From Chrysomallon squamiferum (taxonomy: Eukaryota > Mollusca > Gastropoda > Neomphalida > Peltospiridae): a DNA stretch of 64,000 nt. Below are positions 28,401-43,400 of the stretch, piece by piece (the stretch's first letter is position 1; every line of letters begins with the position of its first letter). The notes under the pieces are model-generated. The model was not told where the DNA came from. It searched no databases and worked only from the letters and a program-made list of their open reading frames with translations. Where the stretch lies: the NCBI GenBank assembly GCA_012295275.1, contig CM022670.1:31435438-31499437 (forward strand). Reading direction: 5' to 3'. Position numbers and translations under genes: made by a program.

Positions 28401-31400
28401 TTTACAAAATAGCTGAAATTTTGAAAAAACCCAAAGAAATTGCAAGAATTTAGCAATAGTTCACATATGTTTGGATATTAATGAAATGGTTTAATAATAT
28501 CAACAAAGTAACAGGTTTATCAAATCAAATAAACAGTATCCTTGTCAGCATGAAGTAAAAGCATGTTTACCAACATCAAGTAAACATCAGGTTTACCGTG
28601 ATCAAGTAAAAAATTGGTTTACAGGCATCAAGTAAACAACTGTTTACCAACACGAAGAAAACAAATGGTTTACCAACATAAAAAAAAAAAAACACCATTA
28701 TGTTAACCTAAATTAAAAAAACATGATGTTTACCATCATCAAGTAAGCAACAGGTTTACTAATATCCAAAACTCTGGCAAACACATGATGAAAACTGTCT
28801 GTTTATTAATAGCTTCCCCAGCAGGTTTTGATCTCAGCAGTGAAAGGTCATAAAAAAAATAAGAAGTTTCACATTCTTATTGTATGTTAGAGTTCCTCAT
28901 GCTGAAGACTTGTTCAGAGATTACATAAATGCAGAGCAATATTCAGTTCAAGTTGGAAAGTTTGAGTTTTTTTTTAATGAGCAATAAAACAGCAGGAACA
29001 TGATGAAATAAAACCAGCAGTGTCAAATTATCTCAAATATATGTTCATAATGTTTCAGACTTTTTTATTTTTTTATTTAGTGAGTGTTATTTTTGTATTA
29101 TTTTTTTTATTATTCATTTTATTTGTTGATAAGAAAAAATGTCATTTTCATGAAATGGCTTAATTAAATTGTAACTATGTCTTGTGAATAATTTCAATTT
29201 ATGTTAAGACAGTTATATGTTTGAATATATTACCAAATTGAATGACTCTTTGAACTTTGATATAGAAATAAGGTCTTTATATATAATTTTTTAAATAAAT
29301 CAGATGAAATAGCATAATTTTTTCTCTCTGATTTTGCTCCCTCTAAAACTAAAAGGTGTAACAATTAACCCCTTCATTAACAATATGGATTTCACTATCC
29401 AACAGAATAAATTGGAGTTATGATGTCCAATCCTCATACAGGACTGTCTGTAATGTGGTATGATACATCAGGGACCGTGTTAAAATTCAGTACACTGCAA
29501 CTAGTAAAGCAGTCTTTATATGAATAGAGGAATTCTTTTTATAACTGGTATATGTACTAGTTATAAAAAGAATTTTAAGAGTTTAATATTTATACATAAT
29601 ACAAAAGAAACATTATCTTATAATCATATATCAAAAAAAATATATTGAATAAATCATTTTCTGACTGAAAAAAAAGACAGCACATATATATTTAAACACA
29701 TACTGTCATAATGAAGATACATAATAATATAACAAATGCTGGCTAACACAAAGATGTTTGTATGTGAAGAAGAAGAAAATGTCATAAAAGAGCTTTGGGT
29801 ATTTTCAGGAGCATGAAAAAGGTGATAAAATTAGTGATGGATACACAGACAACATAGAGAGATAAGAAAACTGGTTATGTTATTCCACCCACACAAAGCT
29901 TATCCAAGCATAAAACCTAATCTTCAGTTTCTCCATCGCATGTGTTTTTGTAGCCATCTCTATCACTAGGATTATCTGGCTTATATTTGCATCAGATTTA
30001 TCAACTATGACTTTGCTGTTATTTACTGACTTTATGTATTTATTTTCCCATTTATTTTTATTGTTTATTTATTCATTATTATTATTATTTATTTTATTGT
30101 TATTTTTATTGTTAGTATTGGTAGTATGTTATTGTTTATTTCTTCATTATTTAAAAACAATTCTTGTTCTGACATTTTGAAAAAACAAATTTACAAAGAT
30201 TACAGTTTTGAATTATACTGAGTGTTTTGTTTTGTTTTGAGTTTGTTTGGGGTTTTTTTAATTATTATTTTTAATGTTTTATTTTAAAATAATCCATTGA
30301 ATAATATTGAATATTCAGAATATATATTTATATCTGCATTAGACAAATGTATATACGTATTATTTTTAAAAATTTGAATTCAAAACAATTAGTGTTAACA
30401 TTAAATGACTGAATATTTTATTTTGCAATGCAAATACAAAAATAAATTTAAACAAACTCTGACAAGAACAAGAATAGGCTGGTTTTGTTATATTGTATTC
30501 AGCAAAACAGTTATGTCAGAAAAAAACAGAAATTAAATCAGATTACAGTAAAGAACTGAAAAAAAATAAAATAAAATAAATAAATAATGACAGTGATGAA
30601 TAAATATATAAATAACAAAAGAAGAAGATAAAATAAACAAACATTTTATTTTTATTTTAATTAGAGAAAATAAAATAAAATAAATATACAAAAATATTCA
30701 TATTGCAAATCTGTGTATAAAATAAAATAAAATAAACATGACAAATAAAACAAAACAAAACAAATCACAATAAATAATGATGATGATAAATTAATAAAGA
30801 AATCATAAGAGAAAAACACAAAAGAAAATATTTTCAGTGGAGTTGCTCCTGCTAATATTAAACGGCAGTAACTGACTTCATATGTTTATACTGTAAAGCA
30901 ATAACTCAGTTTTATAGCCACAACTTCCTACAATGAACAGAAACCAGCCAAAGAACAAAGATATCTTTTAAATCTCTCAAGTAAAATGAAAAAAATGCTA
31001 AACAAAATAAAATTAAAAAGATTAAAAACACAGAATCTTGCAGACTTATGACTTCTTTATCCAACTGGACCAGAATATAATCTCTTTTTTTCTTTCTCTT
31101 ACTCACATGACCTGATAGTCCAGTGGTTGTTGGGCTTTTTTCTACCAGTGGCACATTGCCAGTACCACACACAGCCTGGGTGGCCACCACTGGGAGACAA
31201 AATGTGTGAAGACAAATAAATGATGGATGCAGCTTTTGAATACATTTAATATACTTGGCCATTTTTGGTGTTTTTTTATACAATGGACACTGTCATAAAT
31301 TTCATAACTATATGAAATTTGTAGGATGTCATGAAAAGGACCACCACGATATGTGCATCTGTGTGCTTCTGTATGTGTAAATGTGCATGTGTGAGTGTAA

Positions 31401-34400
31401 ACATAGATGTGTGTGCTTCTGTATGTGTAAATGTGCACATGTGAGTGTAAACATAGATGTGTGTGCTTCTGTATGTGTAAATGTGCACATGTGAGTGTAA
31501 ACATAGATGTGTGTGCTTCTGTATGTGTAAATGTGCACATGTGAGTGTAAACATAGATGTGTGTGCTTCTGTATGTGTAAATGTGCACATGTGAGTGTAA
31601 ACATAGATGTGTGTGCTTCTGTATGTGTAAATGTGCACATGTGAGTGTAAACATAGATGTGTGTACTTCTGTATGTGTAAATGTGCACATGTGAGTGTAA
31701 ACATAGATGTGTGTGCTTCTGTATGTGTAAATGTGCACATGTGAGTGTAAACATAGATGTGTGTGCTTCTGTATGTGTAAATGTGCACATGTGAGTGTAA
31801 ACATAGATGTGTGTGCTTCTGTATGTGTAAATGTGCATCTGTGAGTGTAAACATAGATGTGTGCTTCTGTATGTGTAAATGTGGATGTGTGAGTGTATGT
31901 GTATTTCTTGCATGTATATGTGTGTGTCGCAGTGTATGTGTGTATATATGTATGTCTACATGCAAGTGTGTGTGCACATGGTGTATATGTCTATGTATGC
32001 GTCAATGTCTGTATAAGTATATATGTATGAATGTGTCTGTATAATGTATGTTAGTATGTATTAAATATGTGTGTGAGTGTACGTGCATTTATGAAAGTAT
32101 ATGAAACCATATGCATATACACATTTATCTATGTATCTGTAAATGCACATTTTTATGAAACTGACATATCTGAAGTCACCATTTTGCAGTGATGAGGAGA
32201 TAACAAATAGCCTCAGTGTATCACTGATAACCTAATATACAAAGATTACTGCACTCAGATAAATGTCTGACAGTAAACCAAGCACATGATAGAGCCACCA
32301 ACAAAGTTTTAACTCTATCTGTGACATGTCACTAATCTACCATCTTTTACTGAATACACTTTTAATCTTTTTATTTTTAATATATTTACTGTAAGTTAAA
32401 CTGCAGGCCACTATGGAAACATATACACATTAACATGCAGACCAGCTTTCAAAACCTTCCATAAAAACAAACCCTTCAATAGTGTTTAATATTTAGCTAT
32501 ATGTAAATCAGTTACATAACAAGTAATCTTTGTAATATATAGTGAAACAACAAAACAAAAGACAGAAGCAGAATACTACAGAATAAGCTGCACTTGTTAA
32601 ATTAATATGCAGTTCTAAGAATTATTCACAAGTTCTATTTACTCAGCAAAGAATTAAATATGAGGAATACTGAACAAGATCAAATACTGTGGATAAAAAT
32701 GTATCTGTTAGATAAAGCACATGATTCCACAGGAGTTATTCTCAAATCTAGAAGAAAACAATATTGGGTACATCATTTTACATCACAAAGCTAATTGGCC
32801 ATCTTGAATAAATCATAATCTTTTGCATAAGTCAAAGCATATATAATATTTATTTTTACAAATATGATATACCAGTCAGGATTATGAAGTATACATTTAA
32901 AAATATAATATGTTAATCAGGATTCTGAAGCTTAAATTTACAAATATAATAAGCTAATTAGCATTATCAAGTTTACAAGTATGATCAGTTAATACATACT
33001 ACAAAATTTATGTTTACTAAAATATGATTATGTAATTGGAATTATAAAGTTTACATTTACAACATAACAGGCATCATAAAGAGATTTGGAGATGATGACT
33101 ACAAATATCCATGATAGAGATCTGTATTGTAATTACCACAGATTTCAAAAAATTTGGTGTATATTATTACTAATTGGCCATGTGCTGAGTTTTTGGAAAA
33201 TAACTTTGAAAAACAAAAGGTACATAGTTTCGAAACTTAGTGGTTTGTACATTTCATCCATTTGTATATTAGGATAATTTTTAAATTTTAATTCTGTTTT
33301 ACTTTTTGCAATAAAATAATAACAAATATTAGAAAGAAACATGTGCAAAGTTATTTTTCTTAGATTTTATAGATAATGTGGATTTTTCAGCACATTAGAA
33401 AATTATGAACATTACATTTATTACTGATAACTGTAGAAATGTGATAATTAAAGAAACCAGACTTTGTTTTACTGCATAACTGAATAGTTTTAATTTCTTT
33501 CATGCTGTCACAATTGATATTTTACATCCAGATGGTAAGTGTAGAAAGCTGATTATTATTTTTCTAAAACCTTATTAAAGAAAGAATTTCTTTTAGTGTT
33601 ATAACCGAAAACAGTTTTAAATTTTACAATTATTGTCACAACACACCTAACACTAGAGAAGCCTGTTTCCAAAAATCTAAACAATTCTGGCATCCAACAT
33701 AATTATCAAGACAGAGACTGTGAGATGCAAAGTGTAAAAGTTATGCAACAACAACAACAATTATCATTTAATGGTTTGTTTTCAAACACATTCCCAGTTT
33801 TATATTCGAGTTCTAAATTCCATTCTTAAAAGGATTCTGTATGAGACAGAGAAAAAGAGAAAAAAACATGATTCAATAATTAAAACATGGAATTCACTCA
33901 CAAACAGTATGAAATACAATGGAAATTAATATGTAAATATGTATAACCAATAATTAAAAAAGTATATGCTTAAAAAATAAAACATAAAAACAGTCAGTCA
34001 GAGATTAAAACACACACACACATGTGCATTTATACAGTTATATACACACTAGCATATGCTTGCAACCATACACAATAACCCATAAACAAGGCACACACAA
34101 ACATGTTTGTAAGAAGACCAGAATTCAAGGGTAGTTAACTTGAATGCACTTCTTTCTGGCACAGTCTGATAATGCATGTTGTGTGTTCTGACAGCTTTAA
34201 TAGGCTATAGTCAAAGAGCAAAATCATAAATGTCAACAGAATCATATGAAGTTACATACTTCCCATTCTGACAAGCAAACATCAAAACCAGTAACCCAAA
34301 TGAACCGATGTTTGAAAGAGGCCTGAGGAAATACACTTAAAAAACCACACATAAAAACAAAAACAACAAAACAAAAAAAAGAGATACTCATTATATATAT

Positions 34401-37400
34401 ATACACATATACACATAAAAAACAAGCATTGAAAATTCATATCTAGTTACACAGAACATAATTTATTTTTGTAACAAAACATAAAGTCAGGAAATATCTG
34501 TTCTGCTGTTACAGAAAATAAAAATAAAAATAAAAGTTAATAGCTACTGTTATTCTTTTCTTCATTTTATTTTTATTTATTCTTATGCGTGATTGTGTTG
34601 TTTCTATATTTATGATTTTAAAATAAGGACAACTGGATATTCAAACTTAAAAAAAAATGAAACCATATGTCTAATAATTATTTTAGATTATAATAAAAAT
34701 AATGACATATTTTATTTAAAATAATTATATTATAATGAACTGTGAAAGAAACATGTTTTAAAATATGTTAATAATTGACGTAATTCACGAATGTATAAAA
34801 AAAAAAAAATGACAAGATTTAATTACGGATTTCTATATTAGGTGTAATATTATAACTGGAATCAAAATTGCTATTTTGTTTCTCAAAAAAATATGTGAAA
34901 AATAGAGAATGAAAAAAAATATAAATATTTTATAGAAATGAAAATTTATATTGTTATTTAATTTTGGTTATGATATTTCATATTTATTTTCTTAATTTTT
35001 TGTTTTGTTTTCTTTTGATTTTCTCTTTATTCTGGTTACCATTTATTTTATTTTTTTAATTTCAACATTTACATTATTAAACAAATATTCCTCCTGTCTC
35101 AGGAGTACTGATAAGTGTTAGGGCTTTTAACTGAAGTTTTGAAATGATCTCTCAACAAATGAAAAATAAAGTAAAATCACGTCAAGTTTAAACCAACAGT
35201 ATTGGGTGGACCCAGTCACCATTCTACCATTATACCATTATAAATGTGATGGAATTGCAGAATTATGAGGTGTGCTTGTTTAAAGGGGTCTTTATGATGA
35301 AATAAGGAAGTCATTCTGGAAAAACATATCACTGTATAATACAGAAAATATACAAATATGTATTTCTTGATTTCTATGTTGTTGTTTTTTCTTATTATTT
35401 ATTAATTTGCTCATTCATTCACAATTATTTATTTAAATGTTCGCCTTATTTTATTAGTATATTTATTTATTTATTTATATTTATTTGTGCTGATTTATTT
35501 CTATTTTTTTATTTATTCATTTACTTTCATATATTAATTAACACACATGTAAATCTATATAATTGTTTACATTGAAATCAGTTTATATTACCATTAAATT
35601 TAAAAGCAAACACCTAACTGTATGTAAAGCATTAATGATGTTTACACTGACTATCAAATTAAAATATATTATCAAACATTTTTTTTTCAAGTAATTTGTG
35701 ATGTTTGTTTAGTCATTATTCTTTCACTTTTCTTTCACAAGAATCATATTAATTAGAAATTAATCTATCGACTTTTTCTTTTGCTTTTCTTTTTTTTTAT
35801 TTCAGAAAAATCTTACCTGTTTTTACTTCATTCAACCTCTGTATAATTAATCACATATATAGAATTTTCATATAAATTCTTTGCAACATTCTCAATTATA
35901 TACAAACTGTTTCTTATAATATCTACCAATCTTCAGTATTAAAAAAACATCTTAGGTTGATATAAAAAAATAAAATAAAAATTTGGTTGCCTATAATTAT
36001 TCCATACAGGGTGCTGAGTCTACTAAAACATATACAAAGTGGAAATGTTACAATGTAGTTTTTAATCACAACTCCTCAGCAAAATGTTTAATAAATCATG
36101 ATAAAAAGTTTCTTCCTCTCACTGGCCAGCCCGGGAGCCCACACCAGGTGTTCTTCTGGAGATATGTTAATGAACCTGACAGAGACTAATTATTCTCAGG
36201 CTAAAGTGGGTCTGTGGTGGGAGGTCTGACAGCAATATGTGGTAAGGTGCCAGTTACACATGATACCTCTTGCTACATGAACTGGCGTATGTACACACAT
36301 AAACCCAACAGCTTATGCAGTGATGATATTTTCATCAATACTGGCCTGCAAGGAGCCTTGTATGTACTGTTATAATCTCCAATTTGTATACAAGATAATT
36401 GTGAACCTGTTTCTCTACCACCTTCCCAGCTACCTCATGCTACAACCATTCTACACCTATTAATATTTATCCACCATATAACCCACGTCATACAAATTCA
36501 CCCCATCCATTAAATACACATCCACAATAATAAACACTATACACATATCCTCAATCTCAATATCATCCACTGCACACATATATCCACAATACCACTCATA
36601 CATACATTTCCCTCAACTTACCCACAATACACAAACTTACCCATCATACTGTCCACTATACTCAAATATCCACCATACTATCCACTATGCACATATCCAC
36701 CAACTACACAAATATCCACTAACCACTTATTTTGCACTTATTCACATTACCACCCACTGACAACACATATTCCCCATGTACATGCCAACTTCATCACACC
36801 CTGGAACTTCTTAGTTGCACATCTGCCAGAATCAAGTCATCACTTGTTTGATTTGCTGGCTAAATGGTGTGCAGGAATAATAATGTTGTTGTGATGCAAT
36901 ATTTCAATCATCTCTGACACCACTTATTACAAAAAAAGATGGAACCATTGTGAAAGGAATTCAGAATAAAAACTAATTTTCAGAATTTTTTCATGGGCAA
37001 TTTTTTAATTCAAATTATTATTGTATATTTTTTATTTTGTTTTTGTTTTCTGGGCAGTGTTTTGTTGAGGAATTACTTAAATTTTTTTTATTAACTAAGA
37101 GGTACTTACAAACTGCAAAAAGGAAAAGTATGGCCCTGTATCTATTAAATAATAAAAATAATTATAAGGAAGTAGAATAATGAAAAAAAAACACAAAACA
37201 ATAAATCCTAGAAAAATGTTACAGATTAAAAACCCAGAAACATCTATCAAGACACAAATATATCAATTTAAGAATGGTACATTGATAAAACCACCATCTT
37301 CAATTTGTAACAGGCCTTCAACGTGTTGAGATGCATGATAATAAATAACTTAAACATTTTTTCACTTTCATTATAAGTGTGTAGGTTCAACACAAATATC

Positions 37401-40400
37401 TCACAAGGCCAATGTTTCAGCATGAGAGAATTTTATTCATTCAGACACACAAATCAAAGGTAAAAAAAATAATAACAAAATAAAATTTAAAAAGTTTCAG
37501 AATGTAGCTTTTCTAATGCAAAGGTAATAAAACAGAAAAATTATGGTTGTGGTTTTATGAAGCAGTTAAGATGTTGTTGAACAATAACATATTTATCTGT
37601 TGCTCAACAATGTGAAGTCTCCTGCAAATTGTAATAGTACAAGAAAAGATTTATGTTTACATGAATTTAATATTATTCATCAGTTTATTTGCTGAAGTGA
37701 GCTTATTAGTGGATTATCGCTCAGTGTTATTTACAGGTATCTGCTATAATCTGAAAGAAGAATTACAGGTGCATTAACACTATAAAGAATAAAAGGAATT
37801 AAACAAAAGCTGACATGTTAGTTTTTATACACTATGTATCCTTACTGACAGACAGTAAGGAAACTTTTATAACCATCACAACAGAGGAAGGAAAGCACAC
37901 AATACTGCCACAACAGCACTGGTTGGAATTTGAAATAGTCTGTATTATAATAATATTACAAGTGTGAGCACATATATTATTTATTTTTTTAAATCATCCT
38001 CAATCAAATGAAGATGAATGTTTTTTGTTTAATTGTTGCCCTTGTTTGGGGGGTTGTTAGGGGTTTGGGGTTGGGTTTGTTTTGTGTGTTTTTTTGTGTG
38101 TTTTTTTTCATTATTATTACTTTTATTTATACACTGAATCTGTTTTTCACTGACAAATATAATGAATGGTAAAACAGACAACAGAATACTTTAGTTGTCT
38201 TTTTCTAAACTGGTAAGTAATAGAAAATAAATGTATTCCAGTGCTTCTAAGGAATCTGTCAAAACAAACTGAACTGAGAAATTATGAACTCAAAGTATTT
38301 AAAACCTATCAAATGGAAAAAAGATCATGGCATGCTTGGTGACTACAAACATTAGCAGGTAAATATATGAACAGGTGAAATGTGAATACAATGATCTGGC
38401 AGCCAGACAGACACACAGACTTACATAATGGGATGAGACTGGACATGGAACATAAACATTAAACCCTTCAGTTTAAATGAGGCATGATGAGTCTTTGTTA
38501 AGGTGGACATTTTAAGAAACTTGCCAGTGGCTGCCTTTGCCATGAAACAAAACAAGCAGCCAAGCTGAAAACATACAACACCTGTGAGACTAACACTGGC
38601 GCAGAGCTGGAATTTACCCTGGTGGTTTAGAACACCCATCACAAAATGTGATATATCAGAGCGGTAGTGGGATTAAAACTAAAATGTCTGACATCTAAGA
38701 AATGTCAGCTTCTACACTTACACTTTGAACTGCTGGTCATTAGACTTTGTCTTTCAATTACAACATTTTTCCATTTGAAAGGTTTTCAGATATTTTAAGT
38801 TTATAATATATTAGTTCAGTTTGTTTTGACAGATACCTTGAAAGTAATGGAATACTGATTTACCTTTTTTAAAAGCAGCTGTATTATTTGGTACTGGTAA
38901 TATGAAAAAGAAATATAGACATACAGTTATACTGTTAATGTTGACTTGCAGTAAAACTTCATTAGCCACTATGTTAGTCAAGGACTTATAATTACGCTGT
39001 CTAACATTAGCCTGGACTCAGTTACATTATGTAATATATTACTGGACTAATATTAATCATGGACTGCTATAATAATGATTAATATTAGCTTGGACTTAAA
39101 AATTACATTAAGTAATATCAGCCACAGATTTACAGAAAGCTTTTTATATGCCAAACATAAAATAATGGATAAAATTTAAATATTTTCAAAATTTCCACTA
39201 AACATAACCAACTGTGGCACACCTGTCCTACTTAAGATATGCCTGATAATATATATATATATATATATACAGATGAATCCATAAGAACCTAACATCATTG
39301 CAAATTAAATAAAACAGACATACATGGACCACAACATCCTCAGAATTAGAGTTATGGCAGTGACTACCAACATCAGAATAATAAAAATTTACTTTCAGTT
39401 AAATGGTTAAAAATCATCAAAGGATTATAAACAGAACCATTAAACAAATTAAAAAGTAAATATTAAAAAAATCCACATCACTACAGCAGACTATCATCAA
39501 AACACACACAGCAGCAGCAACTACATGGCACTAAGGTTAAAAGCATGCACTCGGCAACCTCACCACATTTTATAAGTGTTCCAACTTAAATTGCAAGTAC
39601 ATGCCATAAAGTCATCATTACAAGCCAGCATTTTTTATCTAACAAGAAGTATTTCCATTCAGCAACATTTGTACAAGACCTCCCAAAACTCTAACAGTCA
39701 GTCAGAGCTAAGTGATACATGCTTTTCATGTATGCCAGCAACCTCCGACCTAATGATGATGGAGTTAATCAGACACAGATGATTTTTTTTTTTTAACCTC
39801 CAGTAATACAAATGTCTTATTAAGTCTATATTACCTCCCAGCACTGAAGATTCCTGTTGTTTTCTTGTGCTATAGTCTTTTTCAAAAATGTAAATTCAAT
39901 TTCCACCATTTTTTTCAAATATAATTTTTTTTTATACTGGAACAGATTAAACTGATTGTATGGATGTATATATATTCTGCTTAAAGAATGATTTACTGAC
40001 ATATATATTGTGTACAAAAGTGGAACATTTTTAATGTTTAAAGTTTCAATGTACTTACATGCATATGCATATGAGATCTGTTTGATTAAAGGGATTAATT
40101 TGCCTAAAATTTAATATAGACAAAAACACTTCCAGTTTCTTCTTGCTTTGACCATATATTACCCAAATTGGGATGGCAGTTATTACCACTGTCCCTTGAG
40201 TTATATACCCATATATTATGATGTATTTATATTTCTAGACTTATATTCAGCTAAAATCATGAATGTGTATAAAGATATTTATATTTTTAAGTTTGTGAAT
40301 CTATTTATTTCTGTTAACTAAAGTGCATTCTAATGTATTCTTCTTCTCCTGCATTCAGGTGAGGTTTAACCGTATTTCCTAACGTATGAATATATTTATA

Positions 40401-43400
40401 TTTTTCTGTACTTATATTTTGTTAACAGTATGAATGTAATTTGTTCAATGAACACAGAAACATTAAATTAGTGTTATTATGCTTCAAATGAAATATAAAG
40501 ATTAGACATTTCACAGAGTGGATGTTAAATATAATGAACACTAACCTTTATTGCTTATCTTAATTACAATAACAATTCAGCCAAACTTTTTATTTTTGCT
40601 GTTAAGAAATTTAATTTGAATTTTTATATATGATTAAATTCACAATTTGAATTTTTATGACAAAAATCTGTTACGGAATTTTTATTTATGAATTTTTTAA
40701 AACATACTTTGATAGTATGTCTCAGCGTCACTGTGTAAGACATGAAGTGTGTAGGAGACAGATATATATAAAAAAAAAATCATTAAGAAATGTTTTTCTT
40801 GTAACAATTATCTATAAAGATTCTTGACGTGCAATTATTATTTTTTCTAATTTAGTATGTTGTATGTGGTAAGTACCATCAATATGGAATCCTAGTAAAA
40901 ATTAATCCACTTCAAAGGATAGAGATGACATAAATAATGTTCTATAACATAGTCCTTTTTTGCTCTTCATATTAGTGAAGTTGAGACAGGATTTCAAACA
41001 ATAACAGAAAATCTTAGCCTAATATATTTTTCTTTCTTTTCTCACTAACATGAATTAATGATTAAATTGTATTTCTCTTCAATGGATTACAAATTCAAAG
41101 AAAATAAAAGATTTCTGACAAGCAAGCCAGGTTAACATTTTCTTCTTTTTATCACAAATATAAACAAAACATCCAATAACAGACAAGCCAGACATGTTTA
41201 AAACCTTTATCACAACCCAGGTAATGCTATGCATCATGTGGAAATATTTTTTCCAGCTTGCTCCTCCTTGAAGAAATCTTACATACCTGCATAGTTGAAG
41301 CAGGGAGGCTGTTTCTTTCTACAGACCATACAGTGACACAGATAGAACATCGTAAACAATCCTCATGTTAAACAACTTGCAGTAGTGAAAACCTGGAGAG
41401 TGGAACTGTGCCATGTGTTACAACATATATACAGAATGGGCAACTTTTGAAACTTGCCTGTAAAGGGATGATAAATACAGGTAGGTGGTAAAATGACATG
41501 AATTTCCCAAAATAAATTAACATCCTGTTAATAGAAATTTTCTAAGCAAAAACAATATCAATTTCTAATGATATTCTCTTGGAAGAAAAAATAAAAATAA
41601 AAATGTATGTGCCTTATAGCATATCCTTAATAGTTTTTACATATTAGGTCGAGTACTTCATCATATTAACAAAGTGCATTTGATATTTATCAAAGAAAAA
41701 ACTAATTTCTTAATTCAGTCTAGAAGATCTAATGAAAATACAAACTGAAGATTTTTTTATTTTCTCAATGCTTATGAACATGAAACAATATTTTCTTTTG
41801 TATGATACCTATATGGTAACACATGTTCAGCATTTGAATTTGATATAAAATAAGATCCATCACTGTTTATTTTGTCTCCTTGAATGGAAAATAATAAAGG
41901 CCAAGAGTACCACACCACTACTCCCAGAGTGACTTTTCTGTTGATGATAAGGACAAGTTTTAAACAGAACACCCATGATGCTTCATTCTAACAATTATGT
42001 GTTGTCTCTACAAAATGAGAACAATTTGTCTAGTATGCAACCACCAGACTGCACCCCTTCTAGCATGTAATTTGTAATGTATAGGTACTTTAGAGGTAAA
42101 CAGGAATTTTAAATAATTTTTTTTGGTTTATACTCCAAGCACCAGAAAACACCCATACAGCAATAATATGTTATCTTGTGCTGTGTGTTGTTCTTTAATA
42201 ACTGAAGGATGATACCAAATACCACCTTAGCAGACTGACAGAGATACAGGACTCCATTCACTGATTGTGTCTAGTTCTGCATACTTCCTTTGAAATCAGA
42301 TAGGTTCTGTTCTGCAAATGAATGTAGACTGTAACCATGTCAAATCATTCAGCTTCTGGGAGGAACATTTATGTTTTTTAATTTATGATCAATGATTTAA
42401 CAAGGGTGTGTGTGTGTGTATGTGTGCATGTGTGCGTGCGTGCGTGCGTGCGTGCGTGTGTGTGTGGCTGCATGTGTTATAGAAGAATTGTTTTTATTAT
42501 TGTCCTCTTGCCTTTGTTTAATTTATTTTCTGATAACAATTTCATTATCCTAAAGACTGGATCTGTGCTGTAAAATTACTGCTACAATAAAAGCAATTGT
42601 TTATATGGAAACATATAACAATACTTAATAACCTAATATTAACATTGTATAAATTGAAAGCTATTGCAAAATATATATATGTATTTTTTAATTTAATTTA
42701 TTATCAAAACTGCCATATGGATGAATTAATATCATAAACTTTATATCCATCATTTTCTTTATTCTACATACTCGTCAGTGATTTTTGTTTATTTAAAGGT
42801 GCACAAAAGAAAGAAAAAAATTAAACAAACTCCTGACAAGTTTGAAATATTGTTTTTTTTGACATGGAGTAACACACAATCAAACAAAGGATTCCCTTCC
42901 CCACTAGTTCCTCTTCCAAATGGCTGGACTGTCTTGAACTAATAAGCCTGTCCTGTGAATTCAACCACTGGAAGTTTTCAGAACAAAGAGCCTTGGGCAA
43001 TTGCAGCAGTTCACAGCATTTCACAATGGACCGCTTCTTTAAACTGTTGTAACAGAATGGGTTTAAGTTTCAGGGTGGTCAGAGCTAGCGAAGGGAATAC
43101 TATGCATTCAGCAAACAAAACAAAAATGAGGGAGAAGTAAAAAAAAAAAAAAAGAATGAAAGAGCGGTCACAATTAATAGGGAGGCCAATAGGTGCCTTT
43201 TCACATGAAACCCATGCTACACTGGCCCTGGGTACACCGTCCCAGGTCAAACCTATTACTGGGCTCTGAGTGCAAGTTTTCAATTCACAAAACTGATAGA
43301 GATCAGCAGAATTCCACATATTTGTAACAGAAGCTTACATGTGTATGTAGTGTTTAGGTGAAGCAGTCTGCTCTTTAAAATATATCCATGTGCCATCACA

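Noticed and set aside
31350-31900. CRISPR-like array
   Set aside because: The 50-bp units are contiguous with no unique spacers, and the locus is animal nuclear DNA.
31142-31977. Three overlapping minus-strand ORFs of 194-233 codons rich in His/Thr
   Set aside because: They are translations of a 50-bp tandem repeat in all three frames; no conserved domain and no independent coding signal.
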